From contig JAKAWV010000009.1 of assembly GCA_021827205.1 (NCBI GenBank), positions 1-64,000 on the forward strand: a stretch of 64,000 bases of DNA, written 5' to 3'. Below the pieces are notes generated by a model. The model saw only the letters and a program-made list of their open reading frames with translations, did no database searches and was not told the origin of the DNA. Both the position numbers and the translations under genes were made by a program. The stretch's first letter is position 1, and the number at the start of each line of letters is the position of its first letter. Shown here piece after piece: positions 1-9,756 of the stretch. Source of the DNA: Pseudomonadota bacterium (GTDB lineage: Bacteria > Pseudomonadota > Gammaproteobacteria > Xanthomonadales > Rhodanobacteraceae).

Positions 1-579
1 AGGCCATCGATGCAAAACGCACCCAGCCGACGCCAGGCACCTGAGTAGGCGACCGGCGCACCCGAACCACTATCTGACTGCGGTGCTTCCGACATGACTT
101 CCCCCCCTTGGAGTCAAACGTGCCGCATGATTACCGTTGCAGTCTATCTCCCCCGGCCATCACGCCGGGCGCGTTCCGAAAAACATCAATGTCGACGCCA
201 GTGCCGGCTTCGGGCCGCACTGTGCCACTCCGGAGAATGCGGCGCCAGTGGCCGCTGGGATCTCCCTCCCGATGTCGGAAGACTCCGCACAGCAGTCGAC
301 TCGATCGATCGGATGGATGATCCGCGCCCTGCCGCGACGCAGTGCTTGATGCGCGTGCCGGTCGTGCTTGCCAGCACGGGCGCCGATGCGCCGTGCCCCT
401 CATACCCCTGCGCCGCTGCCCGGACCGCGGCGCGCATTGTTTCGTTTTGGCGACACAACCCCGAAATCAGCGACATTTTTTGCGGGCCGAACATGGCCGG
501 AGTAGCTGTTCACATTCGCGACGGCTGATCCGACCGCAATTCCGCGCCCGGGCGCGCCGCGTGTGTGGGGAGTCGCACC

Positions 580-1356
580 ATGAACAAGAACAATGCAGTG
601 CGTCGATGGCTCGTCGTGGTGGGTTTGGCAATGGCGGCGGCGGCCGGCGCCGTGCACGCCGAGGACAGCGGAGCGGTATCGCGGATGTGGCTGGCCGAGG
701 TGACGCCAGCGCAGGATCAGGCCTTCCGCGAAGGCATCAAGACCTACGCGCAGTGCCTGCATCAGCACGGTGCCAGGCAAACCGTGTGGGCCTGGAGCGC
801 GCAGACCGGCGATGTCGGTCGCTATGCCTTTGTGGTCGACGCCAAGACCTGGGCCGGCCTCGACTTCATGGACCCGGCCGACAAGGGCTGCGATCCCGTG
901 TTCAATGCCAGCGTCCTGCCGCATACCGGCAAGTGGACCAGTTGGGTCGCCGAACGCATGCCCAAGCTCAGTCACATGGCCGCGGATGGCGAGGCCGTTC
1001 CCGCTTTCGCGTACGTATACTACGTGCGCATCAAGCCCGGATACGGCCCGGCGCTGATGCAAGCCATGGAGAAATACGCCAGCGCCGCGCGTAGCAGCAA
1101 GTGGCAGGGGCAGTGGTTCGTGCGCCAGAACAGCGGCGGCGGACGCGGCATGTCCGACTTCAGCATCATCTGGCCCAACGCGTCCTGGGCCGAGATCGGC
1201 AAGGAGCCCAATCCGTCGCTGAAGGCGATGATGGAAAAGGTCTACGGCAAGGCGCAGGCGGCGGCCATTCGCAAGCAATTCATGGACGCCATCGCCGAAC
1301 AGTGGGACGGCGTCTGGCGCGCCAGCAAGGAACTCAGCTACATCCCCGCCAGTTGA
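580..1356 (+). CDS. Hypothetical secreted protein
   Basis: ORF with N-terminal signal peptide (MNKNNAVRRWLVVVGLAMAAAAGAVHAED); no family recognised. Start moved to the internal ATG of MNKNN. Confidence 0.7.
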   Translation: MNKNNAVRRWLVVVGLAMAAAAGAVHAEDSGAVSRMWLAEVTPAQDQAFREGIKTYAQCLHQHGARQTVWAWSAQTGDVGRYAFVVDAKTWAGLDFMDPADKGCDPVFNASVLPHTGKWTSWVAERMPKLSHMAADGEAVPAFAYVYYVRIKPGYGPALMQAMEKYASAARSSKWQGQWFVRQNSGGGRGMSDFSIIWPNASWAEIGKEPNPSLKAMMEKVYGKAQAAAIRKQFMDAIAEQWDGVWRASKELSYIPAS

Positions 1357-1416
1357 GTACGGCGACAGCACGCGCACTCTGAAACTTTCGACGCGACGCC
1401 GGGCCGAAGCACGGCG

Positions 1417-1821
1417 TCAGTCCTCACCGAGGATCTGCTTGAAGGCGTGGATGCGGCGCCGATCGCGCTTGCCGGGACGCGCGGGCGGCGGCCGCGGCGT
1501 GCCGGCTTGCTGCAGGCGCCGCTGCTCGCGCTGCGCGGCACGCGCGGCGAGGCTGGCTTCGGTTTCGCGATACAGCGTTTGCGCCACGGCGGCAGGGCCG
1601 CGCGTGTTGTCCAGCGCCAGCACCTCGATCTCGAAACGTTCATCGCCACGCGCGATGTGCAACATCTCGCCCGCGCGCAGCGTGCGCGCCGGCTTGCAGG
1701 CCACGCCGGCACAGGTGATCTTGCCGGCACCCAGCGCCCGCTTGGCCAGTGCACGGGTTTTGAAGAACCGCGCCGCCCACAGCCAGATGTCGGCGCGCAC
1801 ACCGGGCGGCGCGGTGTCCAT
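1417..1821 (-). CDS. hslR: Heat shock protein 15 / S4-domain RNA-binding protein
   Basis: S4 domain RADIWLWAARFFKTRALAKRAL..G.I...G with basic C-terminus; adjacent to htpG. Confidence 0.88.
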   Translation of the reverse strand: MDTAPPGVRADIWLWAARFFKTRALAKRALGAGKITCAGVACKPARTLRAGEMLHIARGDERFEIEVLALDNTRGPAAVAQTLYRETEASLAARAAQREQRRLQQAGTPRPPPARPGKRDRRRIHAFKQILGED

Positions 1822-1823
1822 GT

Positions 1824-3710
1824 TTATGCGGTCGTGCCCAGCAGCAGCCGGTTCACGCGCTTGATGAAGGCAGCCGGATCATCGAGTTGCGCGCCTTCGG
1901 CTACCTCGGCCTGTTCCAGCAGCAGCAGCGCCAGATCCGCGCCGCGCGCGCTGTCGGTTTCCGCCGCATAGCGCTGCAGCAACGGATGCGCGGCGTTGAT
2001 CTCCAGCACCGGCTTGGCCGTCGGCATGGCGTGCCCGGCCTCGGCCATCAGCCGTCGGGTATGCAAGGCCATGTCGTGCGCTTCCAGCACCAGACAGGCC
2101 GGCGACTCGGTCAGACGATGGCTGAGGCGCACCGCCGACACGCGCTCGCCCAGCGCCTGCTTGAGCTTGTCCAGCAGCGGTGCGGCGTCTTTTTCGGCGG
2201 CCTCGCGGCGTTCCTTCTCGGCGGCGTCCAGCGGCAGGTCCAGTTCGCCCTTGCCGGCGTGGCGGAAGGTCTTGCCCTGGTATTCGCTGAGGTAACCCAT
2301 CATCCACTCGTCGATGCGTTCGCTCATCAGCAGCACCTCGATGCCGCGCGCGGCCAGCGCCTCGATCTGCGCGCTGTGGCGCGCCGCCACCCAGGATTCG
2401 GCGGTGAGGTAGTAAATGGACTCCTGCCCGACCTGCATGCGACCGATGTAGTCATCCAGCGACACGTTCTGCGTGGCGTCGCTGTGATGCGTGGAGGCGA
2501 AGCGCAACAGCCCGGCGATGCGCTCGCGATTGTCGTTGTCCTCGACGATGCCTTCCTTGAGCACGTTGCCGAAGGATTGGTAGAACCCGGCGTAGCGCGG
2601 CGCCTCGTCGCTGGCCAGCTTGCCCAGCAAATCCAGCGTGCGCTTGCTGCAGGCGGCGCGGATCTGGCTGACCAGGCGGTTCTCCTGCAGGATCTCGCGA
2701 CTGACATTCAGCGGCAGGTCGTCGGAATCGACCACGCCGCGCACGAAGCGCAGGTAGGCCGGCAGCAGTTGCTCGCTGGCGTCCATGATGAACACGCGAC
2801 GGATATACAGCTTGAGTCCCTTGCGCTCGTCGCGGCCGCTGAACATGGCCTCGAACGGCGGCTTCTCCGGCACGTACAGCAGCAGCGTGTAGCTCTGCTT
2901 GCCCTCGACGCGGTTGTGCGTCCACGCCAGCGGCGCGTTGAAGTCGTGGGTGAGGGTCTTGTAGAAGTTCTGGTAATCCTCGTCCTGCAGCTCGCTCTTC
3001 GGCTGCGTCCACAACGCGCTGGCGTGGTTGACCGTTTCCAGCTCGTCGCCGGGCTTGCCATCAACGAGCCTCGGCATGCGGATCGGAAAGCCGATGTGCT
3101 CGGAGTATTTCTTGACCAGCTCGCGCAGGTGCCAGGGCTCGACGAATTCGTCTTCATCGGGCTTGAGGTGCAGCGTCAGGGTGGTGCCGCGCGCGGCGCG
3201 TTCGGTGCTTTCCAGCGTGTACGCGCTGCTGCCGTCCGAAACCCAGCGCACGCCCTCCGCGGCAGGCGCGCTGGCGCGGCGAGTTTCCAGGGTGACGCGA
3301 TCGGCCACCACGAAGGCCGAGTAGAAGCCCACGCCGAACTGGCCGATCAGGCGCGAATCCTGGCGCGCATCGCCGGACAGCGCCTCGAGAAACTTGCGCG
3401 TCCCCGAACGCGCGATGGTGCCGATGTTCTCGATCACCTCATCGCGGCTCATGCCGATGCCGTTGTCGCTGATGCGCAGCGTGCGCGCGTCGGCATCCCA
3501 GCGAATCTCGATGCCCAGCTCGCCGCCCTCGCCCATCAGTTCGGGCTTGGCGATGGCCTCGAAGCGCAGCTTGTCGCAGGCGTCCGAGGCATTGGAGATC
3601 AACTCGCGCAGGAATACTTCCTTGTGCGAGTACAGCGCGTGCGTGACCAGGTGCAGCACCTGGCTGACTTCGGCTTCAAAACTGCGGGTTTCGGTGGCGG
3701 TGTCGGTCAT
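1824..3710 (-). CDS. htpG: Molecular chaperone HtpG (Hsp90)
   Basis: Full-length 628 aa with LRELISNASDACDKLRFEA, GVGFYSAFVVAD, NVSREILQEN motifs. Confidence 0.98.
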   Translation of the reverse strand: MTDTATETRSFEAEVSQVLHLVTHALYSHKEVFLRELISNASDACDKLRFEAIAKPELMGEGGELGIEIRWDADARTLRISDNGIGMSRDEVIENIGTIARSGTRKFLEALSGDARQDSRLIGQFGVGFYSAFVVADRVTLETRRASAPAAEGVRWVSDGSSAYTLESTERAARGTTLTLHLKPDEDEFVEPWHLRELVKKYSEHIGFPIRMPRLVDGKPGDELETVNHASALWTQPKSELQDEDYQNFYKTLTHDFNAPLAWTHNRVEGKQSYTLLLYVPEKPPFEAMFSGRDERKGLKLYIRRVFIMDASEQLLPAYLRFVRGVVDSDDLPLNVSREILQENRLVSQIRAACSKRTLDLLGKLASDEAPRYAGFYQSFGNVLKEGIVEDNDNRERIAGLLRFASTHHSDATQNVSLDDYIGRMQVGQESIYYLTAESWVAARHSAQIEALAARGIEVLLMSERIDEWMMGYLSEYQGKTFRHAGKGELDLPLDAAEKERREAAEKDAAPLLDKLKQALGERVSAVRLSHRLTESPACLVLEAHDMALHTRRLMAEAGHAMPTAKPVLEINAAHPLLQRYAAETDSARGADLALLLLEQAEVAEGAQLDDPAAFIKRVNRLLLGTTA

Positions 3711-3777
3711 GCTCGGGCTCCAAAAAGAAAGCCGCGCTTGCGCGCGGCATCATGCAAGGTGACTGGCAAGTGGGGGC

Positions 3778-4668
3778 TCAGCCGGCGACACGCAAGGCCG
3801 CGATGCGCTCCTCGATCGGTGGGTGGCTCATGAACAGGCGCTTCAAGCCGTGCGCCACGCGCCCGGAGATGCCGAAAGCCTGGATGGTCTTGGGCAGGGT
3901 CGATTCGCCATAAGTGGCGCTGAGCCGCTGCAGCGCCGAGATCATCGCGCCGCGGCCGGCCAGCCGGGCGCCGGCGGCATCGGCGCGGAATTCGCGCCAG
4001 CGCGAGAACGCCATCACGATCATCGAGGCAAAGATGCCGAACACGATCTCCAGCACCAGCACGGTGACGAAATAACCGATGCCGACGCCACTGTTTTCGC
4101 GCTCGCGCCCGCCCGACATCCACGAATCGACGATACGCCCGACGATGCGCGCGGCCACGATGACGAAGGTGTTGAGCACGCCCTGGATCAGGGTCAGCGT
4201 GACCATGTCGCCATTGGCGACGTGGCCGATCTCGTGGCCCAGCACCGCGCGCACCTGCTCACGGTCCATGTCCTGCAGCAACCCGGTGCTGACCGCAACC
4301 AGCGCGTGGTTGCGATTCATGCCGGTGGCGAAGGCGTTCATTTCCGGACCTTCGTAAATGGCCACCTCGGGCATGCCGATGCCGGCCGCGCGCGCGTGCT
4401 CGGCCACGGTCGCCAGCAACCAGCGTTCGGCCTCGCTCTGCGGCTCGGCGATGATCCTGGCATGGGTCTGCCACTTGGCGATGGTCTTGGACAAGGCCAG
4501 GGAAATGAACGCGCCACCCATGCCGAACACCGCGGCAAACACCAGCAGGCCGCCGAAACTGACGCCATTGGCCGCGGCGTATTGATCGATGCCGAAGATC
4601 CGGGCGATGAGGGTGAACAACACCAGGACCGCGAGATTGGTGGCAACAAACAGCAAGACGCGCTTCAT
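3778..4668 (-). CDS. htpX: Protease HtpX
   Basis: Membrane M48 metalloprotease; [15 protein letters not shown] zinc motif; start at [11 protein letters not shown]. Confidence 0.97.
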   Translation of the reverse strand: MKRVLLFVATNLAVLVLFTLIARIFGIDQYAAANGVSFGGLLVFAAVFGMGGAFISLALSKTIAKWQTHARIIAEPQSEAERWLLATVAEHARAAGIGMPEVAIYEGPEMNAFATGMNRNHALVAVSTGLLQDMDREQVRAVLGHEIGHVANGDMVTLTLIQGVLNTFVIVAARIVGRIVDSWMSGGRERENSGVGIGYFVTVLVLEIVFGIFASMIVMAFSRWREFRADAAGARLAGRGAMISALQRLSATYGESTLPKTIQAFGISGRVAHGLKRLFMSHPPIEERIAALRVAG

Positions 4669-4760
4669 GCAGATGGGTTCCCGCAAAACGGCACATGCCG
4701 CTGGCTGATTCTCGGGATGCCATGGCCGGTTTCAAGAGTGACCAATGGCATGATGAAGCC

Positions 4761-5690
4761 ATGGTTTATGTCGGCCGTTTCGCGCCTTCGCCCACCGGCG
4801 CCCTGCATCTCGGCTCGCTGCTGGCGGCGCTGGGCAGTTGGCTGGATGCGCGTGCGGCCGGCGGATGCTGGCTGCTGCGCATCGAGGACATCGACCCGCC
4901 ACGCGCAGTCCGCGGCGCGGCGCGCGCGCAGTTGCAAACCCTGCGGCGATTCGGGCTGCTGCCCGATGCCGATCCCTGGCGGCAAAGCGCACGCGCGGCT
5001 GCTTACGCGGTTGCGCTGCGGCAACTGGCCGCTGCCGGTCACGCCTATCCCTGTGCCTGCACGCGCGCCGATCTGGAGGCGCACGGTGGCATCCATCCGC
5101 CGCGCTGCGTGCGTCCGGCGCGCGCGGATGGCGCGCACGCCTGGCGTCTGCGCGTGCCGCGCGGCGTGATCGCATTCGCAGATCGTCTGCAGGGACCACG
5201 GCAGCAGGACGTACACGCCGAGGTCGGCGACTTCGTGCTGCGCCGCGCCGACGGCCTGTGGGCCTACCAGCTCGCGGTGGTGGTGGATGACGCCGCGCAA
5301 GGCGTCAGCGACGTGGTGCGCGGCGCCGATCTGCTCGACTCCACGCCGCGGCAAATCATGCTGCAGCGCTTGCTGATGTTGCCCACGCCGCGTTATCTGC
5401 ATCTGCCGGTGGTCGTCGACACCGCGGGTCTGAAGCTGTCCAAAGCGCGCGGCTCCGCGGCGCTGCCATCCGACGCGCTGGACGCGCTGCGTCAGGCGCT
5501 GACGCTGCTGGGGCAACGCGAGTCGGCCGCGCGTCCCGCACGCAGCACCACGCACTTGCTGGAGCACGCGCTCACCCACTACCGCGCCGATCTGTTGCCG
5601 CGCAGCCGTGCGATTGCTGCGCCGCAATCCGCTGACGCGGGTGCCCCGCGTACACTCGCCGACGATCATTCCACGAGGAGCGCAACATGA
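4761..5690 (+). CDS. gluQ: Glutamyl-Q tRNA(Asp) synthetase
   Basis: [27 protein letters not shown], CxC zinc-site element (YPCACTR), KLSKARGS motif; truncated GluRS without anticodon domain. Stop overlaps the next ATG. Confidence 0.93.
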   Translation: MVYVGRFAPSPTGALHLGSLLAALGSWLDARAAGGCWLLRIEDIDPPRAVRGAARAQLQTLRRFGLLPDADPWRQSARAAAYAVALRQLAAAGHAYPCACTRADLEAHGGIHPPRCVRPARADGAHAWRLRVPRGVIAFADRLQGPRQQDVHAEVGDFVLRRADGLWAYQLAVVVDDAAQGVSDVVRGADLLDSTPRQIMLQRLLMLPTPRYLHLPVVVDTAGLKLSKARGSAALPSDALDALRQALTLLGQRESAARPARSTTHLLEHALTHYRADLLPRSRAIAAPQSADAGAPRTLADDHSTRSAT

Positions 5691-6427
5691 CTGCACGCAT
5701 TGCCCTGGTCACCGGCGGAACCGGCGGCATCGGGACCGCCATCGTGCAGCGTCTGGTGCGTGAAGGACACCGCGTCGCCACCAATTACCGCGACGCCGAC
5801 AAGGCCGAGGCGTGGCGCCAGAAAATGATCGCCGCCGGTTGTCCGGTGACCCTGGTACCCGGCGATGTCAGCAATCCCGAGACCGCCGCGGACATGGTGC
5901 GTGCGATCGAGAAGGCACTCGGCCATGTCGACATTCTGGTCAACAATGCCGGCATCACCCGCGACACCACTTTCCACAAGATGACCTACCAGCAGTGGAT
6001 GGACGTGGTGAACACCAATCTCAATGCGTGCTTCAACGTCACCCGCCCGGTGATCGAATCGATGCGCGAACGCAAGTGGGGGCGCATCGTGCAGATCAGC
6101 TCGATCAACGGCCAGAAGGGCCAGTATGGCCAGGCCAACTACGCCGCGGCCAAGGCCGGCATGCACGGCTTCACCATTTCGCTGGCGCAGGAAAACGCGC
6201 GCTTCGGCATCACCGTCAATACCGTATCGCCCGGCTACGTGGGCACCGACATGGTGATGGCCGTGCCCGAGGACGTGCGCGCCAAGATCGTCGCGCAGAT
6301 TCCGCTGGGACGCCTCGGCAAGCCGGAGGAAATCGCCTATGCGGTGAACTTCTTCCTCAGCGAGGAAGCCGCCTGGATCACCGGTGCCAACCTCGCCATC
6401 AACGGCGGCCACTACATGGGTTGGTAA
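5687..6427 (+). CDS. phaB: Acetoacetyl-CoA reductase (SDR family, PhaB/PhbB-type)
   Basis: TGGTGGIG Rossmann motif, [15 protein letters not shown] active site, C-terminal INGGHYMGW; next to phaR. Confidence 0.88.
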   Translation: MTARIALVTGGTGGIGTAIVQRLVREGHRVATNYRDADKAEAWRQKMIAAGCPVTLVPGDVSNPETAADMVRAIEKALGHVDILVNNAGITRDTTFHKMTYQQWMDVVNTNLNACFNVTRPVIESMRERKWGRIVQISSINGQKGQYGQANYAAAKAGMHGFTISLAQENARFGITVNTVSPGYVGTDMVMAVPEDVRAKIVAQIPLGRLGKPEEIAYAVNFFLSEEAAWITGANLAINGGHYMGW

Positions 6428-6429
6428 TG

Positions 6430-6576
6430 CGCATGCCCTGAAGCTGCCAGTGGCAGCTTCAATGCGCGTTACCAGGTGAGGCATGGATGCCGAACGGGCC
6501 GCGTTCCAAGGACGGCTGCTTGCCCAACCCTCCGGGCCGCGCATGCGACATGCCATGAATGGCATGTCGCGCGGCG
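6430..6576. repeat. 147-bp direct repeat, copy 1
   Basis: Identical by eye to 6647-6793 (offset 217 nt); contains hairpins at 6439-6461 and 6545-6570. Confidence 0.95.
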
Positions 6577-6646
6577 TTCACCAGGTGAGGCAGGATGCCG
6601 AACGGGCCGCGCCCCAGGGACGGCTGCTTGCACCACCCTCCGTGGA
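6577..6646. repeat. Diverged partial copy of the same repeat
   Basis: ttcaccaggtgaggcaggatgccgaacgggccgcgccccagggacggctgcttgc... matches the middle of the 147-bp unit with substitutions. Confidence 0.85.
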
Positions 6647-6793
6647 CGCATGCCCTGAAGCTGCCAGTGGCAGCTTCAATGCGCGTTACCAGGTGAGGCA
6701 TGGATGCCGAACGGGCCGCGTTCCAAGGACGGCTGCTTGCCCAACCCTCCGGGCCGCGCATGCGACATGCCATGAATGGCATGTCGCGCGGCG
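6647..6793. repeat. 147-bp direct repeat, copy 2
   Basis: Identical by eye to 6430-6576. Confidence 0.95.
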
Positions 6794-6838
6794 CTGCCGG
6801 GATAGAGGTTCGCTCGACAGGCATGGATTCGCGCGCAT

Positions 6839-6850
6839 TGCTGCGCAGCA
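6839..6850. promoter_or_regulatory. Perfect 12-bp palindrome upstream of phaR (candidate operator)
   Basis: TGCTGCGCAGCA, about 42 bp before the phaR ATG. Confidence 0.35.
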
Positions 6851-6892
6851 TCGTAAGTGGTGCATCGCAAAACAATCTGCTAAGTTTGCCGC

Positions 6893-7465
6893 ATGGCAAC
6901 ATCCAATCGCATCATCAAGAAATACCCCAACCGGCGTCTGTACGACACCGAGATCTCCAGTTACATCACGCTGGAAGAGGTACGCCAGCTGGTACTCGAC
7001 GGCGAGATCTTCGAGGTGCGCGACGCCAAGACCAACGACGACCTCACGCGCAGCGTGCTCTTGCAGATCATCGCCGAACATGAGCAGCAGGGCGCGCCGA
7101 TGTTCTCGGTGCCGTTGCTGACGCAGATCATCCGCTTCTACGGCGATGCCCTGCAGGGCCTGATGGGGCCTTACCTCGAGCGCAGCATGCAGGTGTTCCT
7201 GGAACAGCAGCAGCAGTTCCGCAAACAGCTCACCAGCGTGGTCGGGCAAACGCCCTGGGCCATGCTCAACGATCTGACCACGCGCAACATGGACCTGTGG
7301 CAGAACCTGCAGCGCAGTCTGGTGGAAAGCGCCAACGCGCGCACCGCCGCCAAGCCGGCGCCCGATGGCAACGCCGCCGCCGGCAACAGCGGTGCGGGTC
7401 ACGCGCACGGCGGCGCCCCGCCGCGTCCGGTCGGCGCGAAGTCCGGCGGCAAATCCCCGCGCTGA
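6893..7465 (+). CDS. phaR: Polyhydroxyalkanoate synthesis repressor PhaR
   Basis: N-terminal IIKKYPNRRLYDTEISSYITLEEVRQLVLDG motif typical of PhaR. Confidence 0.96.
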   Translation: MATSNRIIKKYPNRRLYDTEISSYITLEEVRQLVLDGEIFEVRDAKTNDDLTRSVLLQIIAEHEQQGAPMFSVPLLTQIIRFYGDALQGLMGPYLERSMQVFLEQQQQFRKQLTSVVGQTPWAMLNDLTTRNMDLWQNLQRSLVESANARTAAKPAPDGNAAAGNSGAGHAHGGAPPRPVGAKSGGKSPR

Positions 7466-7540
7466 GTTTGTTCCTCCGTTTGATCTTTTCTCACCGCCCG
7501 CGCGGCGCGTGTGTGCCCGCGTCTTGTCCAGGAGTCAGCC

Positions 7541-8287
7541 ATGAGTGAACGCATCGCCATCGTCACCGGCGGTATCGGCGGCCTCGGCAGCGCCATCTGC
7601 CGCCAGTTGGCCCGCCAGGGCGCGCGCGTGATCGCCGCCGATCTGCCCAACCGCAGCGAGCGTCTGGCCGCCTTCCGTCAGGAAATGGCCGAGTTCGGCG
7701 AGCGCGTCTCTTTCAGCACGCTCGATGTCACCGATTTCGAGTCCTGCAAGCACCTCATCGCCGAAACCGAAGCCAGCCACGACCGCGTCGACATCCTGAT
7801 CAACGTCGCCGGCATCACCCGCGATGCCAGCCTGCGCAAGATGGAAAAAGCGCAGTGGGACCAGTTGATGGCGGTCAATCTGGACGGCATCTTCCACATG
7901 AGCCGCGCGGTGATCGAGGGCATGCTGGCGCGCGGTTTCGGACGCATCGTCAACATCAGCTCGGTCAACGGCCAGACCGGCCAGTTCGGGCAGACCAACT
8001 ACTCGGCGGCCAAGGCCGGCGTGCACGGCTTCAGCATGGCGCTGGCGCGCGAAGTCGCGGCCAAGGGCATCACCGTCAATACCGTGTCGCCGGGCTATTG
8101 TCAGACCGAGTTGGTGATGGCGGTACCGGAGGTCATCCGCGAAAAGATCGTCGCGCAGATCCCGGTCGGGCGCCTCGGCGCACCGGACGACATCGGCCGC
8201 GCCGTGGCGTTTCTGGCCGCCGATGACAATGGCTACATCACCGGCGCCAACCTGCCCGTGAACGGCGGCTATTTCATGAGTTTTTAA
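7541..8287 (+). CDS. phaB: Second acetoacetyl-CoA reductase-type SDR
   Basis: TGGIGGLGS, NVAGITRD, YSAAKAG, VNGGYFMSF; paralog of 5687-6427. Confidence 0.86.
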   Translation: MSERIAIVTGGIGGLGSAICRQLARQGARVIAADLPNRSERLAAFRQEMAEFGERVSFSTLDVTDFESCKHLIAETEASHDRVDILINVAGITRDASLRKMEKAQWDQLMAVNLDGIFHMSRAVIEGMLARGFGRIVNISSVNGQTGQFGQTNYSAAKAGVHGFSMALAREVAAKGITVNTVSPGYCQTELVMAVPEVIREKIVAQIPVGRLGAPDDIGRAVAFLAADDNGYITGANLPVNGGYFMSF

Positions 8288-8394
8288 TGACAGTGCGGTC
8301 ATACCCCGGATGGTGCGGGGCAGTCGCCAAGTGTTCATGCTTCGCTGCGACAAGATGCGTATAACGGCCGCTCTCCTCTGGACACTTCAGCCCA

Positions 8395-9756
8395 ATGAGC
8401 ACCCAGGCCACGGCGGTTGATCGGTTGACTCGTGCCGACTCACACGACTATCACGCCATGCCGGGCGATCGCTACTACCGGCTGGCGATATTGCTGGGCC
8501 TGGGGCTGCTGATCCTGGCGAGTTGGCATCTGCAGGTCTTCCACGGCGTGATCCACATGGCGCGCGAGTACGGCTGGGCCTCGCTCATCGTGCGCCCGGC
8601 GATACTGTGGGCGGCGATGGGCTCGCTGATGCTGCTGTTTCGCACCCTGCTCTGGTATCGCTACCGCACACCACCTAGCGCGGATATGCAACAGGCGCCG
8701 CCGTTGACCGTGATCATCCCCGCCTACAACGAGGGGCCGATGGTGGCGCGTTCGATCCATTCGGTGGCGCAGGCTCATTACCCGCGTGAACGGCTGGAAA
8801 TCATCGTCGTCGACGATGGCAGCAATGACGACACCTGGTTGCACATCGAACAGACCGCGGCACTGTACCCGGGCCTGGTCACCACGCTGCGTTTCGAGCG
8901 CAACCGGGGCAAACGCGCCGCGCTGGAAGCCGGATTCCGCCGCGCCCGCGGCGAGGTGCTGGTGACGATCGATTCCGACAGCGTGATCGAGCCGGGCACC
9001 TTGCTGGCCATGGCCGGTCCGTTCCGTGATCCGCGCATCGGCGCGGTCGCCGGCAAGGTCAGCGTGTACAACCGCGAACAAGGCCTGATCCCGCGCATGC
9101 TCAAGGTGCGCTACGCGCTGTCGTTCGATTTCCTGCGCGCGGTGCAAAGCACCTACGGCACCGTCTATTGCTGCCCGGGCGCGCTCGCGGCCTATCGCGC
9201 CGCGGTGGTGCATCGCGTGCTCGATGCCTGGATCGGGCAGCGCTTTCTCGGCCGCGCCTGCACCTTCGGCGAGGATCGCGCGCTGACCAACGCCATCCTC
9301 GAACAGGGCCACGACTGCGTCTATCAGCGCGCCGCCATCGTGCATACCCTGGTGCCGACGCGCTATCGCCAGTTATGCAAGATGTTTTTGCGCTGGGACC
9401 GCAGCTACGTGCGCGAGGAACTGCGTTTCGCGCGCCATATCGTCTGGAAGCGGCCGCTGCGGGCACGGCTGATCGCGCTGCTGGATCTGGTCATCACCAA
9501 CCTGCGCTATCCCGTCGGCTGGGCGGTTCTGACGCTGCTCGTGGTCATGCTGCCGGGCCACCCGGATCTGCTGCTGAGATTCTGCTCCGTGCTGATGCTG
9601 GTGTCCGCGTTCAACATGCTGTACTACCTGCGCGGCGAGCGCTCATGGGATTTCGTCTACGGCATCGGCTACTCGTATTTCTCCGCATTCGCGCTGTTCT
9701 GGATTTTCCCCTACGCGTTGCTCACCGCGCGCACGCAGGGCTGGTTGACGCGCTAA
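8395..9756 (+). CDS. Glycosyltransferase family 2, membrane processive type (PgaC/NodC/hyaluronan synthase-like)
   Basis: TVIIPAYNEG, DDGSNDDT, DSDS, ED, QxxRW-like FLRWDRSYVREE; flanking TM segments. Confidence 0.85.
   Translation: MSTQATAVDRLTRADSHDYHAMPGDRYYRLAILLGLGLLILASWHLQVFHGVIHMAREYGWASLIVRPAILWAAMGSLMLLFRTLLWYRYRTPPSADMQQAPPLTVIIPAYNEGPMVARSIHSVAQAHYPRERLEIIVVDDGSNDDTWLHIEQTAALYPGLVTTLRFERNRGKRAALEAGFRRARGEVLVTIDSDSVIEPGTLLAMAGPFRDPRIGAVAGKVSVYNREQGLIPRMLKVRYALSFDFLRAVQSTYGTVYCCPGALAAYRAAVVHRVLDAWIGQRFLGRACTFGEDRALTNAILEQGHDCVYQRAAIVHTLVPTRYRQLCKMFLRWDRSYVREELRFARHIVWKRPLRARLIALLDLVITNLRYPVGWAVLTLLVVMLPGHPDLLLRFCSVLMLVSAFNMLYYLRGERSWDFVYGIGYSYFSAFALFWIFPYALLTARTQGWLTR

Noticed and set aside
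1-579. Several overlapping short ORFs before the secreted protein
   Set aside because: No consistent coding signature or recognisable family; left unassigned.
1887-3833. 648-aa plus-strand ORF opposite htpG/htpX
   Set aside because: Antisense to strongly recognisable htpG; long antisense ORFs are expected in GC-rich DNA and the translation has no family motifs.
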